NCBI RefSeq assembly: GCF_005233845.1
Contig: NZ_SZQL01000007.1
Span: 204,701 to 268,700 of the forward strand
From: Ilyomonas limi
Lineage (GTDB): Bacteria > Bacteroidota > Bacteroidia > Chitinophagales > Chitinophagaceae
Direction: 5' to 3'
Length of the DNA: 64,000 nucleotides
Every line of letters starts with the position of its first letter. The first letter of the stretch is position 1. The position numbers were made by a program, and so were the translations under genes. Under the pieces are notes generated by a model, which searched no databases, had not been told where the DNA came from, and saw only the letters and a program-made list of their open reading frames with translations. Shown piece after piece: positions 27,201 through 35,436 of the stretch.

Positions 27201-27635
27201 ATGGATGATATTACCTTGCGCAGTGCCGTGTACAAAGGCACCAAACAATTTCAGTTGCAGGATATCCCTACTGCAAAAGCTACCGGCTTCAACGCAGCTG
27301 CCGATGATTATATGGAGCGCGGCATTGACCTGAATGAACAGCTCATTAAAAACAAGCCTGCAACTTATTTTTTCCGCATGCACAGCGATGCCATGATTGA
27401 TGCCGGTATTTATCCGGGCGATATACTTATTGTAGATCGCAGCCTGCCTACAACAAGCGGGAAGATAATTATAGCAGCCTTAGATGGGGAGTTGGTAGTT
27501 CGTCGCTATCAGCTGATAATGAACACTACTTCATTACTTGCCGAAAACAAACGCTACGGCGCTATTGAGATAAGTGAACTCACTAATTTTCGTACCTGGG
27601 GCGTAGTTACCTATGTTATTCATACAGTTAACTAA
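27201..27635 (+). CDS. UmuD-like S24 protein lacking the catalytic dyad
   Basis: A 144-residue homologue of UmuD, alignable over its whole length (DDYMERGIDLNEQLI, PATYFFRMHSDAMIDAGI, GDILIVDRSL, IIAALDGELVVRRYQL). E. coli UmuD cleaves itself at Cys24-Gly25 using Ser60 and Lys97. The matching positions here are Thr28-Gly29, Ala64 (SDAM instead of GDSM) and Arg101 (VVRR instead of TVKK). Both catalytic residues are therefore replaced, and self-cleavage is not expected. No umuC/dinB-type polymerase gene follows; a terminator does. It could be a non-cleavable regulatory homologue or a gene in decay with an intact frame. Confidence 0.75.
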   Translation: MDDITLRSAVYKGTKQFQLQDIPTAKATGFNAAADDYMERGIDLNEQLIKNKPATYFFRMHSDAMIDAGIYPGDILIVDRSLPTTSGKIIIAALDGELVVRRYQLIMNTTSLLAENKRYGAIEISELTNFRTWGVVTYVIHTVN

Positions 27636-27674
27636 AACGAATGTCTCCGGCGTGTTAACCGGAGACATTCGTTT
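27635..27674. terminator. Bidirectional terminator
   Basis: Arms AAACGAATGTCTCCGG (27635-27650) and CCGGAGACATTCGTTT (27659-27674) separate the convergent umuD-like and tonB genes. Confidence 0.8.
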
Positions 27675-27678
27675 GAAA

Positions 27679-28503
27679 TTATTGTGCTTCTTCTACCCTG
27701 AAAGTGATTGTTTGCTTTTGGCGGTAAATTACGTTGCGCCCGTTTTGCACGGCAGGTATCCACTGAGGTCCCTTTTTTATAGCTCTTACTGCTTCATCGG
27801 CCGTGCCATAGCCCGGGTTGTTCAGTGCCTGCACTTCCGACACATTGCCATCCTTATCTACTAAAAACGATACTACTACACTGTAGGTGCCGGCGGGTGC
27901 ACCATTTTCGGCAGGCAAATCAACGCGCAAAGTGCGCTCTAAATATTTTATCCAGGCATTTGCACCTCCGGGAAACTGAGCTTCCTTTTGTACAAAAAAC
28001 ACTTCATTCTTAAGATCATCCACCTGTGGAGCAACGACATTCCCTATCCCTTTTTCTTCCACAGGTGGCGCTATCATGTCGGTATGTTCTCCGTTTGGAT
28101 TATCAATTTTTCCAATAGCAATATTATCCATATCAATTTGCGCCGGCGGTGGTGTTTCTATATTTTCATTTGTAAGCACGGGGGTGGTAAACTTAATACT
28201 CGCAATTGGCTTTGGTTGTGATGGAGGAGGAGGCGGTGGTGGTGGAGGTGGAACTAGCGGCTGCTGAGGCTCTGTTTGCAAAGTGACATCACCATCTACT
28301 ATAAGCGTAGCTGAATGATGATTTTCTTTTTTACCTGTAAATGCAGCTAAAAAAGCAAACAGGCAGCAGCCTATCATTACTAAAATGGAGGACTTTAACC
28401 GCTTGTTGTATGACTTGCGAAGCTCGTAAGCGCCATACATTTTGTTTCTGCCCTCGAAGATAATGTCGAGCACATCTGCCCGTAGAATTTGATTCGTTTC
28501 CAT
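27679..28503 (-). CDS. tonB: TonB-family energy transducer (distal copy)
   Basis: A 274-residue TonB protein. The N-terminal 36 cytoplasmic residues carry the IFEGRNKMYGAYELRKSY block, then one membrane helix (about 38-56, ILVMIGCCLFAFLAAF), a Pro-rich spacer with a run of ten or so prolines (about 83-95), and a C-terminal TonB domain (VDKDGNVSEVQALNNPGYG, WIPAVQNGRNV, ITFRVEE). It passes proton-motive energy from ExbB/ExbD to outer-membrane receptors. It is closely similar to the tonB gene 180 bases upstream and has a terminator before it, so it may have its own promoter. Confidence 0.9.
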   Translation of the reverse strand: METNQILRADVLDIIFEGRNKMYGAYELRKSYNKRLKSSILVMIGCCLFAFLAAFTGKKENHHSATLIVDGDVTLQTEPQQPLVPPPPPPPPPPSQPKPIASIKFTTPVLTNENIETPPPAQIDMDNIAIGKIDNPNGEHTDMIAPPVEEKGIGNVVAPQVDDLKNEVFFVQKEAQFPGGANAWIKYLERTLRVDLPAENGAPAGTYSVVVSFLVDKDGNVSEVQALNNPGYGTADEAVRAIKKGPQWIPAVQNGRNVIYRQKQTITFRVEEAQ

Positions 28504-28631
28504 AGCTGAAGAATTTATTAATAAGATGCTTCAGCAATAGTTTTCCATATCTTTTTAAATAATAATTTTTACATTAATATCTATGAAAAGTAAACAATTA
28601 TTCATACAAATAATTGCATATAAAAGCAAAA

Positions 28632-28660
28632 AAATCTCCGGCTGTAATAGCCGGAGATTT
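28632..28660 (-). terminator. Terminator between the two tonB genes
   Basis: Stem AAATCTCCGGCT / AGCCGGAGATTT with a five-base loop; on the minus strand a T-run follows. Confidence 0.85.
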
Positions 28661-28683
28661 ATAGTATAATACTTCAATAGTGT

Positions 28684-29511
28684 TTACTGTCCTTCTTCTA
28701 CCCTGAAGGTGATAGCCTGCTTTTGGCGGTAAATAACATTACGCCCGTTTTGTACAGCAGGAATCCATTTTGGACCGCGGCTGATTACGCGTACTGCCTC
28801 GCCAGCAGTGCCATAACCAGGATCGTTTTCTGCTTTTACTTCCGAAATATTGCCATCTTTATCCACAAGGAACGAAACTACAACCGTGTAAGAGCCAGTA
28901 GGAGCACCGTTTTCGGTAGGTACATCACTTTGAAGGTTGCGTTGCAGGTATTTCATCCACGCATCCGGACCACCCGGAAACTTAGCTTGTATCTGCACCG
29001 TTTTAAATTCCTTATCATAATCTTCGGTTACTTTAGGTGCTTCTACTACCCCTGTACCTTTTTCTTCCACAGGCGGCGCTATCACATCGGTTTGAACACC
29101 TTCCTGATTAATAGTACCAATGGTAGTCTTTTCCAGTTCTTCCTGCTTGGGTGGGGGTTCTTTTACTTCCTCATCCTTTACAATTTTAGGTGGAGTAAAC
29201 TGTTTAATTTCAATTTTGGGCGGCTCCACTTTTGGTGGTGGTGGCGGCGGTGGCGGCTCAGGCTTTTTCTCCTCCTGCACATTCTGCAGTTGTACATCCT
29301 GAATTACAATAGGTCCATTATCTTTCTCGGTTTTGTTGGAGGCTAAAACATTTAATAGAAAGGCAAGCACACATACGCCAATCATTACTGCAATAGCAAT
29401 TGTGAATCGCCGGTTGTAAGTCTTACGGAGCTCATACGCACCGTATTCCTTATTTCTGCCCTCAAATAAAATGTCGAGAAAGTCGGCACTTAATATTTTA
29501 TTTACGTCCAT
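28684..29511 (-). CDS. tonB: TonB-family energy transducer (proximal copy)
   Basis: A 275-residue TonB protein with the same plan as its neighbour at 27679: cytoplasmic ILFEGRNKEYGAYELRKTY, membrane helix at about 38-56 (AIAVMIGVCVLAFLLNV), a Pro/Lys/Glu spacer (EEKKPEPPPPPPPPKVEPPK) and the TonB C-terminal domain ending ITFRVEEGQ. It follows the two exbD genes by about 50 bases and is the natural last gene of the exbB-exbD-exbD-tonB unit, closed by the terminator at 28632. The other copy looks like a tandem duplicate of this one. Confidence 0.92.
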   Translation of the reverse strand: MDVNKILSADFLDILFEGRNKEYGAYELRKTYNRRFTIAIAVMIGVCVLAFLLNVLASNKTEKDNGPIVIQDVQLQNVQEEKKPEPPPPPPPPKVEPPKIEIKQFTPPKIVKDEEVKEPPPKQEELEKTTIGTINQEGVQTDVIAPPVEEKGTGVVEAPKVTEDYDKEFKTVQIQAKFPGGPDAWMKYLQRNLQSDVPTENGAPTGSYTVVVSFLVDKDGNISEVKAENDPGYGTAGEAVRVISRGPKWIPAVQNGRNVIYRQKQAITFRVEEGQ

Positions 29512-29560
29512 AACAATGACTTTTATATCAAAAACTGTTAATCGCTCTGTGATTTTTTAC

Positions 29561-30121
29561 TTATTTGCCGGCTGCAGGTGTAGTAGCCGGAGCTTCGCCC
29601 TCAGTTGCTCTTACCAACTGGTTTTCTGCTTCCGATATATCTACCAATGCATAACGATCTACAACATTAATCTTCATTTCATCGAGAATATCTACAAAAT
29701 CTTTGTAGGTACTTTCGTCAGATGGTTTTATCACCACCATAAAATCATCAGGATTGGTTCTTTGCTTTTTAGAAAGAATTACATCGCGGATTTCTTTAAA
29801 ATTAGAAGATTTAAAGTTGGAGCCGTCTGGTGCTAACTCACCTTCGTAGTAAAAGACATTGCGGTCTTTCCCCAGCATAATAGTAAGTGCACCCGAAGCT
29901 TTTGTTTTTGTTTGCTCTTCCGGCTTGTCTGTGTCTTTGGGCAGGTTAAGCTTAAGCGCTGTGGGCTGGCTTAATGTGGTAGTAAAAATAAAGAATGTAA
30001 TAAGCAAAAAACCGAGGTCAACCATGGGTGTAAGATCCACTCTGGTAGAAAGTTTCTTACTTTTTTTTACGCCTGGCCCTTTTTTATGACCACCTCCGCC
30101 GGAGGTATCCATTTCTGCCAT
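29561..30121 (-). CDS. exbD: ExbD/TolR biopolymer transport protein (second copy)
   Basis: A 186-residue ExbD protein: a Gly/Lys-rich cytoplasmic N-terminus, then a single membrane helix with the essential Asp (STRVDLTPMVDLGFLLITFF; the Asp of MVDLGF lies in the helix), then a periplasmic domain. It ends with an Ala/Pro/Thr-rich tail. ExbD stators with ExbB form the proton-driven motor for TonB. Bacteroidota often encode two unlike ExbD subunits, as here; this one is shorter than the copy at 30148 and lies 26 bases after it. Confidence 0.9.
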   Translation of the reverse strand: MAEMDTSGGGGHKKGPGVKKSKKLSTRVDLTPMVDLGFLLITFFIFTTTLSQPTALKLNLPKDTDKPEEQTKTKASGALTIMLGKDRNVFYYEGELAPDGSNFKSSNFKEIRDVILSKKQRTNPDDFMVVIKPSDESTYKDFVDILDEMKINVVDRYALVDISEAENQLVRATEGEAPATTPAAGK

Positions 30122-30147
30122 GATGTTGTGTTTTAAAAGTTTAAAAA

Positions 30148-30804
30148 TTATTCTGCTTCTCCGCCCTGCTTATACAGCACAGTACCTTCCGGTACATTTT
30201 CAGGTTCTGTAACCATCTGAAACTTCAGCAGATCATTTTTCTTGAATGCAGTTAACACATTTTTAAAGTACGGGTATTTTGCAAGGTTATCGCCTTTTAA
30301 AAGCAGGTTAACCTTGCCTCCGGTGTACACATCTACTACCCCCCGCATCCACTTGATAAGCTCATTGTTGGCGGTATCTTTTACCGGTATGCCAGGCAGG
30401 CTTTTCTCGTTTATCTGCTCCGGCTGTAATGTAGCCTGTTGTTTGAGATTAGCCAGTGGAACACCAATAATAGGCTGGTTAACAAGCTTTTTAATTTCGC
30501 CGCCTGTAAGCCCCAGATTATTAGCCTGATTTAAACTATTAATAATAGATTCCATTTTGGCTTTGTCCTCTGCATTGTCGCCACCGTTTAAAAATACTTT
30601 CCCGTCTTTGGTGATGGTAACCATAATCATATTTTCCTCCGGCGCTTTCTTTGAGGAGACAGAACTTGGCGTTTGCACCGTTACTGCTGTAGAAGGCTTC
30701 GGCTTGGCTGTAAGAATAAAGAAGGATAATAAGAGAAAAGCCACATCACACATCGCGGTCATATCTACCGATGTACTTTTTCTTGCAATTTTCGGTCTTG
30801 CCAT
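30148..30804 (-). CDS. exbD: ExbD/TolR biopolymer transport protein (first copy)
   Basis: A 218-residue ExbD protein with the helix motif STSVDMTAMCDVAFLLLSFF, whose Asp in MCDVAF matches the proton-carrying residue. The periplasmic part is longer than usual and includes KVFLNGGDNAEDKAK and VDVYTGGKVNLLLKGDN, the peptidoglycan-side domain. It follows exbB by 67 bases. The two ExbD proteins in this operon differ clearly in their helix flanks, so they probably form a mixed stator or serve different partners. Confidence 0.9.
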   Translation of the reverse strand: MARPKIARKSTSVDMTAMCDVAFLLLSFFILTAKPKPSTAVTVQTPSSVSSKKAPEENMIMVTITKDGKVFLNGGDNAEDKAKMESIINSLNQANNLGLTGGEIKKLVNQPIIGVPLANLKQQATLQPEQINEKSLPGIPVKDTANNELIKWMRGVVDVYTGGKVNLLLKGDNLAKYPYFKNVLTAFKKNDLLKFQMVTEPENVPEGTVLYKQGGEAE

Positions 30805-30871
30805 TATTTAATTTTTAGTATTTACAACTATAGATGCAAAAAGCATATTATTCCATAAAAGGAACTGCAAA

Positions 30872-31744
30872 TTATTTATAGTTTGCAGCAAAGCTTTGAG
30901 TTAGCGTAAAGCCACTTTCGTCAATACCGTAAGTAATAGCGTCAATTCTTGTAGTAAATACGTTGTACATAATAATAGCAATGGCAGAAGTACCAATACC
31001 CAATGCTGTGTTGTACAAGGCTTCAGAAATACCTTCAGACAGCTTGGAAGAAGCTTCTGCACCGCCGGATTCGCCCAAGGCACTGAAGGAGCGTATCATA
31101 CCCATTACTGTACCCAGCAAGCCAAGTAAGGTAGATACGGATGCCAGGGTAGAAAGAAACACTAAATTCTTTTCCAGCATAGGCAGTTCCAGGGCAGTTG
31201 CTTCTTCTACTTCTTTCTGTATGTTTAAGACCTTTTGTTCGGTGTCCAACTCGGTATTGCTAATCATTTCTTTGTACTTGCGCAGACCTGCTTTCATTAC
31301 ATTGCCCACAGAGCCTCTTTGACGGTCGCATTCAGCAACAGCTTTGTCCACATCGCGGTTAGCAAGGTGAAACTGTACTTTGCGCACAAACTCGGCAATG
31401 TTTCCTTTACCGGATGCTTTTGTAATGGTAAGCAATCTTTCCACAACGAAAGTAATTACTATTAAAAAACAGCCTATTAATACAGGTACAATGATACCCC
31501 CCTGATACATACGCGAAAAAACACCTTTTGGACCCTGATGACTTGGCCAAAAGCCACCAGCCGGGTCAGGATTGGTAAAATTGGAGTCGGCCCCAATTAA
31601 AAAACGCCAGATACAATATCCCAGAACGATACATAATACCGGGGCAATCCAGGAGATAGCATTTGAGGTTTTTTTTGGTTGAACAGAGGTAGTGGTTGTT
31701 CTTGGTGCTGCTGTTGTTGTAGCAGTAGGTTTAATCTCAGCCAT
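30872..31744 (-). CDS. exbB: MotA/TolQ/ExbB proton channel protein
   Basis: A 290-residue ExbB protein. A Thr/Ala/Pro-rich N-terminus of about 28 residues is followed by a membrane helix (WIAPVLCIVLGYCIWRFLI), a second hydrophobic stretch at about 85-105 (IIVPVLIGCFLIVITFVVERL), the long cytoplasmic helical domain, and the TolQ-type C-terminal pair of helices (LSTLASVSTLLGLLGTVMGMI and ALYNTALGIGTSAIAIIMYN). First gene of the operon exbB-exbD-exbD-tonB(-tonB), read leftward from the 616-base gap shared with metG. Confidence 0.92.
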   Translation of the reverse strand: MAEIKPTATTTAAPRTTTTSVQPKKTSNAISWIAPVLCIVLGYCIWRFLIGADSNFTNPDPAGGFWPSHQGPKGVFSRMYQGGIIVPVLIGCFLIVITFVVERLLTITKASGKGNIAEFVRKVQFHLANRDVDKAVAECDRQRGSVGNVMKAGLRKYKEMISNTELDTEQKVLNIQKEVEEATALELPMLEKNLVFLSTLASVSTLLGLLGTVMGMIRSFSALGESGGAEASSKLSEGISEALYNTALGIGTSAIAIIMYNVFTTRIDAITYGIDESGFTLTQSFAANYK

Positions 31745-32360
31745 GTTACAATTGATTTTTGAGGTTTTTTAAAAAGCTATTTGAAAATGATTAATGATTT
31801 GGCAATTCTAATGAAATCGTTTTAACAATAACAAGTTTTTATGCATTATTTTTTCAGCCCACAAAATAGAGATTTTATATAAAGCAGCAAATAAGAATTT
31901 TATTTAATAGGGTAATAATTTAGTTTTTCTTATAACGTCATTCTTATTTTATAGTATTTGGCAAAACACTCGTTTGTAACCTTTTATTCCTGTTCAGCAT
32001 ATATATACCGCAAACATTAGTTAGCTACCGACCGGAATTTCTACTTCAAACCAACTTTACATTTATTCCATAACAAAGTTAAGCGTTGTTACAAACAGCA
32101 GTTCAAAAAAATGTTTACATGTTACGTCTTTTTTACTGCAATTGTAATGCTAATCTCTCCCGAATTTTAAAATTATTGGCAAATCCATACTTGTAAATAC
32201 TTATTGCTGTAATGCGTTTACTTATTTTTGCAGACATTGTACACATTTGAGCAACAATAGTATATCACACACTGCTGAACATTTGTGTAGCCTATACAAA
32301 ACCTAACAATCTGGTAGCTTTAGCCATAAGCGCAAGATATAAAAGACGATATACAGCACG
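31745..32360. other. Divergent promoter region between exbB and metG
   Basis: About 616 AT-rich bases with no ORF that looks real. It contains a -7 element TATTTTTG at 32223-32230 on the plus strand, with a TTG 16 bases upstream, which would give metG a leader of about 125 bases. The exbB promoter must lie in the left part; I could not fix its elements. Confidence 0.5.
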
Positions 32361-34568
32361 ATGAAAAAACCTTCGAGATACCTGATAACAGCAGCACTGC
32401 CTTATGCCAACGGACTAAAGCATATTGGGCATCTTGCCGGTGCTTATCTGCCGGCCGATATTTATGTTCGTTACTTAAGAGTACAAAAAAAAGATGTGGT
32501 TTTTGTGTGTGGCAGCGATGAGCATGGCACCGCTATTCCTATACAAGCAGCAAAAGAAAGCACCACACCGCAGGCTATTATAGACAAATATCACCCTATC
32601 ATCAAAGAGAATTTTGAAGACCTGGGTATTGCTTTCGATATCTATGCCCGCACCAGCGACCCGCTGCACCACGAAACAGCACAGGAGTTTTTTACTTATT
32701 TAAATAGTCGCGGCGATTTTGAAGTAAAGGAAACCGAGCAGTATTACGATGAAGAAGCCCAGACTTTTTTGGCAGACCGGTATATAAAAGGTACCTGCCC
32801 CAACTGTGGTTTTCCCAACGCTTTTGGCGATCAATGCGAAAGGTGCGGTATTTCTTTATCGCCCGAAATGCTAATAGACCCGGTGAGCACCCTGAGCGGC
32901 AAACCGCCGGTAAAAAGGCTTACCAAACAATGGTATCTCCCGCTGGATAAACACGAAGCCTGGCTGCGCAAATGGATACTGGGCGAGCATAAAGACGACT
33001 GGCGCAATAATGTATTAGGTCAATGCAAAAGCTGGCTCGATGGTGGCCTGCAGCCACGCGCCATCACGCGCGACCTGGACTGGGGCATAAAAGTGCCGCT
33101 GGCCGATGCACAAGGCAAAGTATTATATGTATGGTTTGATGCACCGATTGGCTACATAAGTGCTACCAAACAATGGGCTATCAATTGCAACAAAGACTGG
33201 AAGCCTTACTGGTATAGTGACGAAACCAAACTGGTACATTTTATAGGTAAAGACAATATTGTATTCCATTGCATTATATTCCCGGTAATGTTAAAGCTGC
33301 ATGGCAATATTCTGCCAGCGAATGTGCCTGCCAACGAGTTTATGAACCTCGAAGGCGATAAGATGAGCACCAGCCGCAACTGGAAGCTGGAAATGCAGGA
33401 TTATATTAATGACTTTGTTCGTAAGGAAAATGGTGGTCCGCAAATGGCGGATGTGCTGCGTTATTATTTAACCACCATTATGCCCGAAACAAAGGACAGT
33501 GAGTTTACATGGAAAGGCTTTCAGGACGCCAATAATAATGAACTCGTAAGCATATTGGGCAATTTTGTAAACCGTACGTTTGTGCTCATGCACAAGCTGT
33601 GCAATGGCAAAGTGCCGCCACTACATGCTACGGTACTCGACGCAGTGGACAATGTCATCATTAATGAGATAGAGGGAACGAAACTGAAAGTAGAAAATCT
33701 ACTGGAAGAATTTAAGTTTAAGGAAGCTTTATCTGTAGTAATGGACCTTGCCCGCAAAGGCAATAAATACATGCAGGAAAAGGAACCCTGGAAAAAGGTA
33801 CCGGCAAATAAAGAAGAACCCATCAGCGCTGATAATCAAAAACAAATAGATAATTGCATTCACCTCTGCCTGCAGCTTACGGCTAACCTTGCCATTTTCA
33901 TTAATCCGTTTTTGCCGTTTACAGCTAAAAAGTTGTGCAAGATGATGAAAGTAGTAGATAAAATGCTGGAGTGGAAAAATGGCGGCAGATTGAAATTGCT
34001 AAGCGTGGGCTATACATTGAAAGCGCCGGAATTGCTGTTTAGAAAAATAGAGGATGAAGAAGTAAAAGCACAGGTGCAAAAGCTGGAGAAAGCGAGCCAA
34101 AGCAGTGCGGAACAACAGGCAATTGCGGCTAAAATACAGGAAACAGGCAGCAGCAAGGTACAAGAAGCAAGTAACAAGGTGCAAGAATCAGGTAATAAGC
34201 CACAGGATACTGCTACTCCAGCATTAGAAAGCAACGGCAAGTCGCAAATAACCATTGATGATTTTGCAAAAATAGAACTGCGCACCGGCATTATTACCGC
34301 TGCCGAAAAAGTAGAAAAAGCCGACAAGCTGCTAAAGCTGCAGATTGACCTTGGCTACGAAACGCGTACGATTTTATCGGGCATAGCTTTATATTTTAAG
34401 CCAGAAGAAATTATAGGCAGGCAGGTAACTGTTGTGGCAAACCTCGCACCGCGTAAAATGCGTGGTATAGAGAGCAACGGTATGATACTGATGGCAGAAG
34501 ACAACACCGGCAAGCTGCACTTTGTGAGCCCCGACACATTGATAGAAGCGGGCAGCCGTGTATCATAG
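32361..34568 (+). CDS. metG: Methionyl-tRNA synthetase with C-terminal tRNA-binding domain
   Basis: Charges initiator and elongator tRNA-Met. The 735-residue protein has the HIGH motif at 21-24 (HIGH-LAGAY), a zinc knuckle with Cys146, Cys149, Cys159 and Cys162 (CPNCG...CERCG), and the KMSTS loop at about 334-338. An anticodon-binding helical domain follows. A low-complexity linker (about 565-630) holds four near-repeats of a seven-to-eight-residue unit. The last 105 residues are an EMAP/Trbp111 tRNA-binding domain (FAKIELRTGIITAAEKVEKAD). Length and plan are typical for Bacteroidota. Monocistronic, with a terminator at 34605. Confidence 0.96.
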   Translation: MKKPSRYLITAALPYANGLKHIGHLAGAYLPADIYVRYLRVQKKDVVFVCGSDEHGTAIPIQAAKESTTPQAIIDKYHPIIKENFEDLGIAFDIYARTSDPLHHETAQEFFTYLNSRGDFEVKETEQYYDEEAQTFLADRYIKGTCPNCGFPNAFGDQCERCGISLSPEMLIDPVSTLSGKPPVKRLTKQWYLPLDKHEAWLRKWILGEHKDDWRNNVLGQCKSWLDGGLQPRAITRDLDWGIKVPLADAQGKVLYVWFDAPIGYISATKQWAINCNKDWKPYWYSDETKLVHFIGKDNIVFHCIIFPVMLKLHGNILPANVPANEFMNLEGDKMSTSRNWKLEMQDYINDFVRKENGGPQMADVLRYYLTTIMPETKDSEFTWKGFQDANNNELVSILGNFVNRTFVLMHKLCNGKVPPLHATVLDAVDNVIINEIEGTKLKVENLLEEFKFKEALSVVMDLARKGNKYMQEKEPWKKVPANKEEPISADNQKQIDNCIHLCLQLTANLAIFINPFLPFTAKKLCKMMKVVDKMLEWKNGGRLKLLSVGYTLKAPELLFRKIEDEEVKAQVQKLEKASQSSAEQQAIAAKIQETGSSKVQEASNKVQESGNKPQDTATPALESNGKSQITIDDFAKIELRTGIITAAEKVEKADKLLKLQIDLGYETRTILSGIALYFKPEEIIGRQVTVVANLAPRKMRGIESNGMILMAEDNTGKLHFVSPDTLIEAGSRVS
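34131..34214 (+). repeat. In-frame minisatellite in the metG linker
   Basis: Four units of 24, 21, 21 and 21 bases encode KIQETGSS, KVQEASN, KVQESGN and KPQDTA (residues about 591-618), between the anticodon and tRNA-binding domains. Third-position differences show the copies are not recent. Confidence 0.65.
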
Positions 34569-34604
34569 TACATATTATCATAAATAACAATACCTGTTCT
34601 TTAG

Positions 34605-34635
34605 AAAGCCGCGGTAAACAACCGCGGCTTTTTTA
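34605..34635 (+). terminator. Terminator of metG
   Basis: Stem AAAGCCGCGGT / ACCGCGGCTTT, five-base loop, T-run after. Confidence 0.9.
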
Positions 34636-34770
34636 TGCCTGCACTTCCTCTATTATCATTCCTTACAATTTTATTGTAATCAATAAATTGCTGAACAAGT
34701 ATCCATTTCATTTTATCAAAAGCAGCCATCTACCGTTCATATAAAAAACTGATTAAAACAAAGCGGAAAC

Positions 34771-34801
34771 TTTGATAACGAAAATAGTTTCCATAGTTTT
34801 G
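34771..34801 (+). promoter_or_regulatory. Consensus promoter of the efflux operon
   Basis: TTTG (34771-34774), a 19-base spacer and TAGTTTTG (34794-34801) match the phylum consensus exactly. The start codon of the tetR gene is at 34809, so the transcript should begin at or within a few bases of the ATG. Confidence 0.75.
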
Positions 34802-34808
34802 CGGCGCG

Positions 34809-35429
34809 ATGGAAATGAAAGAAAGAATATTGACGAAAGCGGAAGAGCTGTTTTGCCGCTATGGGATTAAGAGTGTGACCATGGATGAAATAGCCAACCA
34901 GTTGGGCATTTCCAAAAAAACCATTTATCTCTCCTTTGCCGATAAGGATGAACTGGTACTCGAAGTGTTTACTGCTTACATGAACGAAAGCAAGCAGCAT
35001 TGCCTGCACGACAGGCAGGAGGCAGAAAACGCAGTGCACGAAATTTTTTTAGCAATGGACATGACGGACGCCATGCTGAAGGCACTGAATGCCTCTATAC
35101 TGTTTGATCTGGAAAAATATTATCCGGATACGTATAAAAAGTTCAAAGCCTATAAGTATGAATTTTTGTACAACGTCGTATCCGAAAACCTGAAGCGTGG
35201 CATACAGGAAGAATTGTTCAGGGCAGATTTAAACGTAGATATCATCACCCGTATGCGGCTGGGTACGGTTATGCTTTCGATGAACATTGAAATGTTTCCT
35301 CCGGGCAAATACAAACTGGTAGAAGTAGAGCAGGAAATTATAATGCATTATCTATATGGTATTGCTACCGCAAAAGGCATCAAACTCATTCAGAAATATA
35401 ACTCACAACGACAAAAATCTAAACCATAA
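34809..35429 (+). CDS. TetR/AcrR-family transcriptional regulator
   Basis: A 206-residue repressor-type regulator. The N-terminal DNA-binding domain reads ILTKAEELFCRYGIKSVTMDEIANQLGISKKTIYLSFADKDEL-like; the helix-turn-helix is at about residues 25-45. The C-terminal part is a helical ligand-binding domain. It is the first gene of a tetR-tolC-adaptor-RND operon, seven bases before the TolC-like gene, so it most likely controls its own operon. A match to the promoter consensus ends eight bases before its ATG, so the mRNA should be nearly leaderless. Confidence 0.88.
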   Translation: MEMKERILTKAEELFCRYGIKSVTMDEIANQLGISKKTIYLSFADKDELVLEVFTAYMNESKQHCLHDRQEAENAVHEIFLAMDMTDAMLKALNASILFDLEKYYPDTYKKFKAYKYEFLYNVVSENLKRGIQEELFRADLNVDIITRMRLGTVMLSMNIEMFPPGKYKLVEVEQEIIMHYLYGIATAKGIKLIQKYNSQRQKSKP

Positions 35430-35436
35430 CTTAATT

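Noticed and set aside
28220..28262. GGT-rich run as a simple-sequence repeat of interest
   Set aside because: It is the codon run for the TonB proline spacer, normal for the family.
28723..29346. 207-codon plus-strand frame rich in Trp/Arg/Phe
   Set aside because: Antisense of the tonB proline tract; composition is an effect of the CCX repeats.
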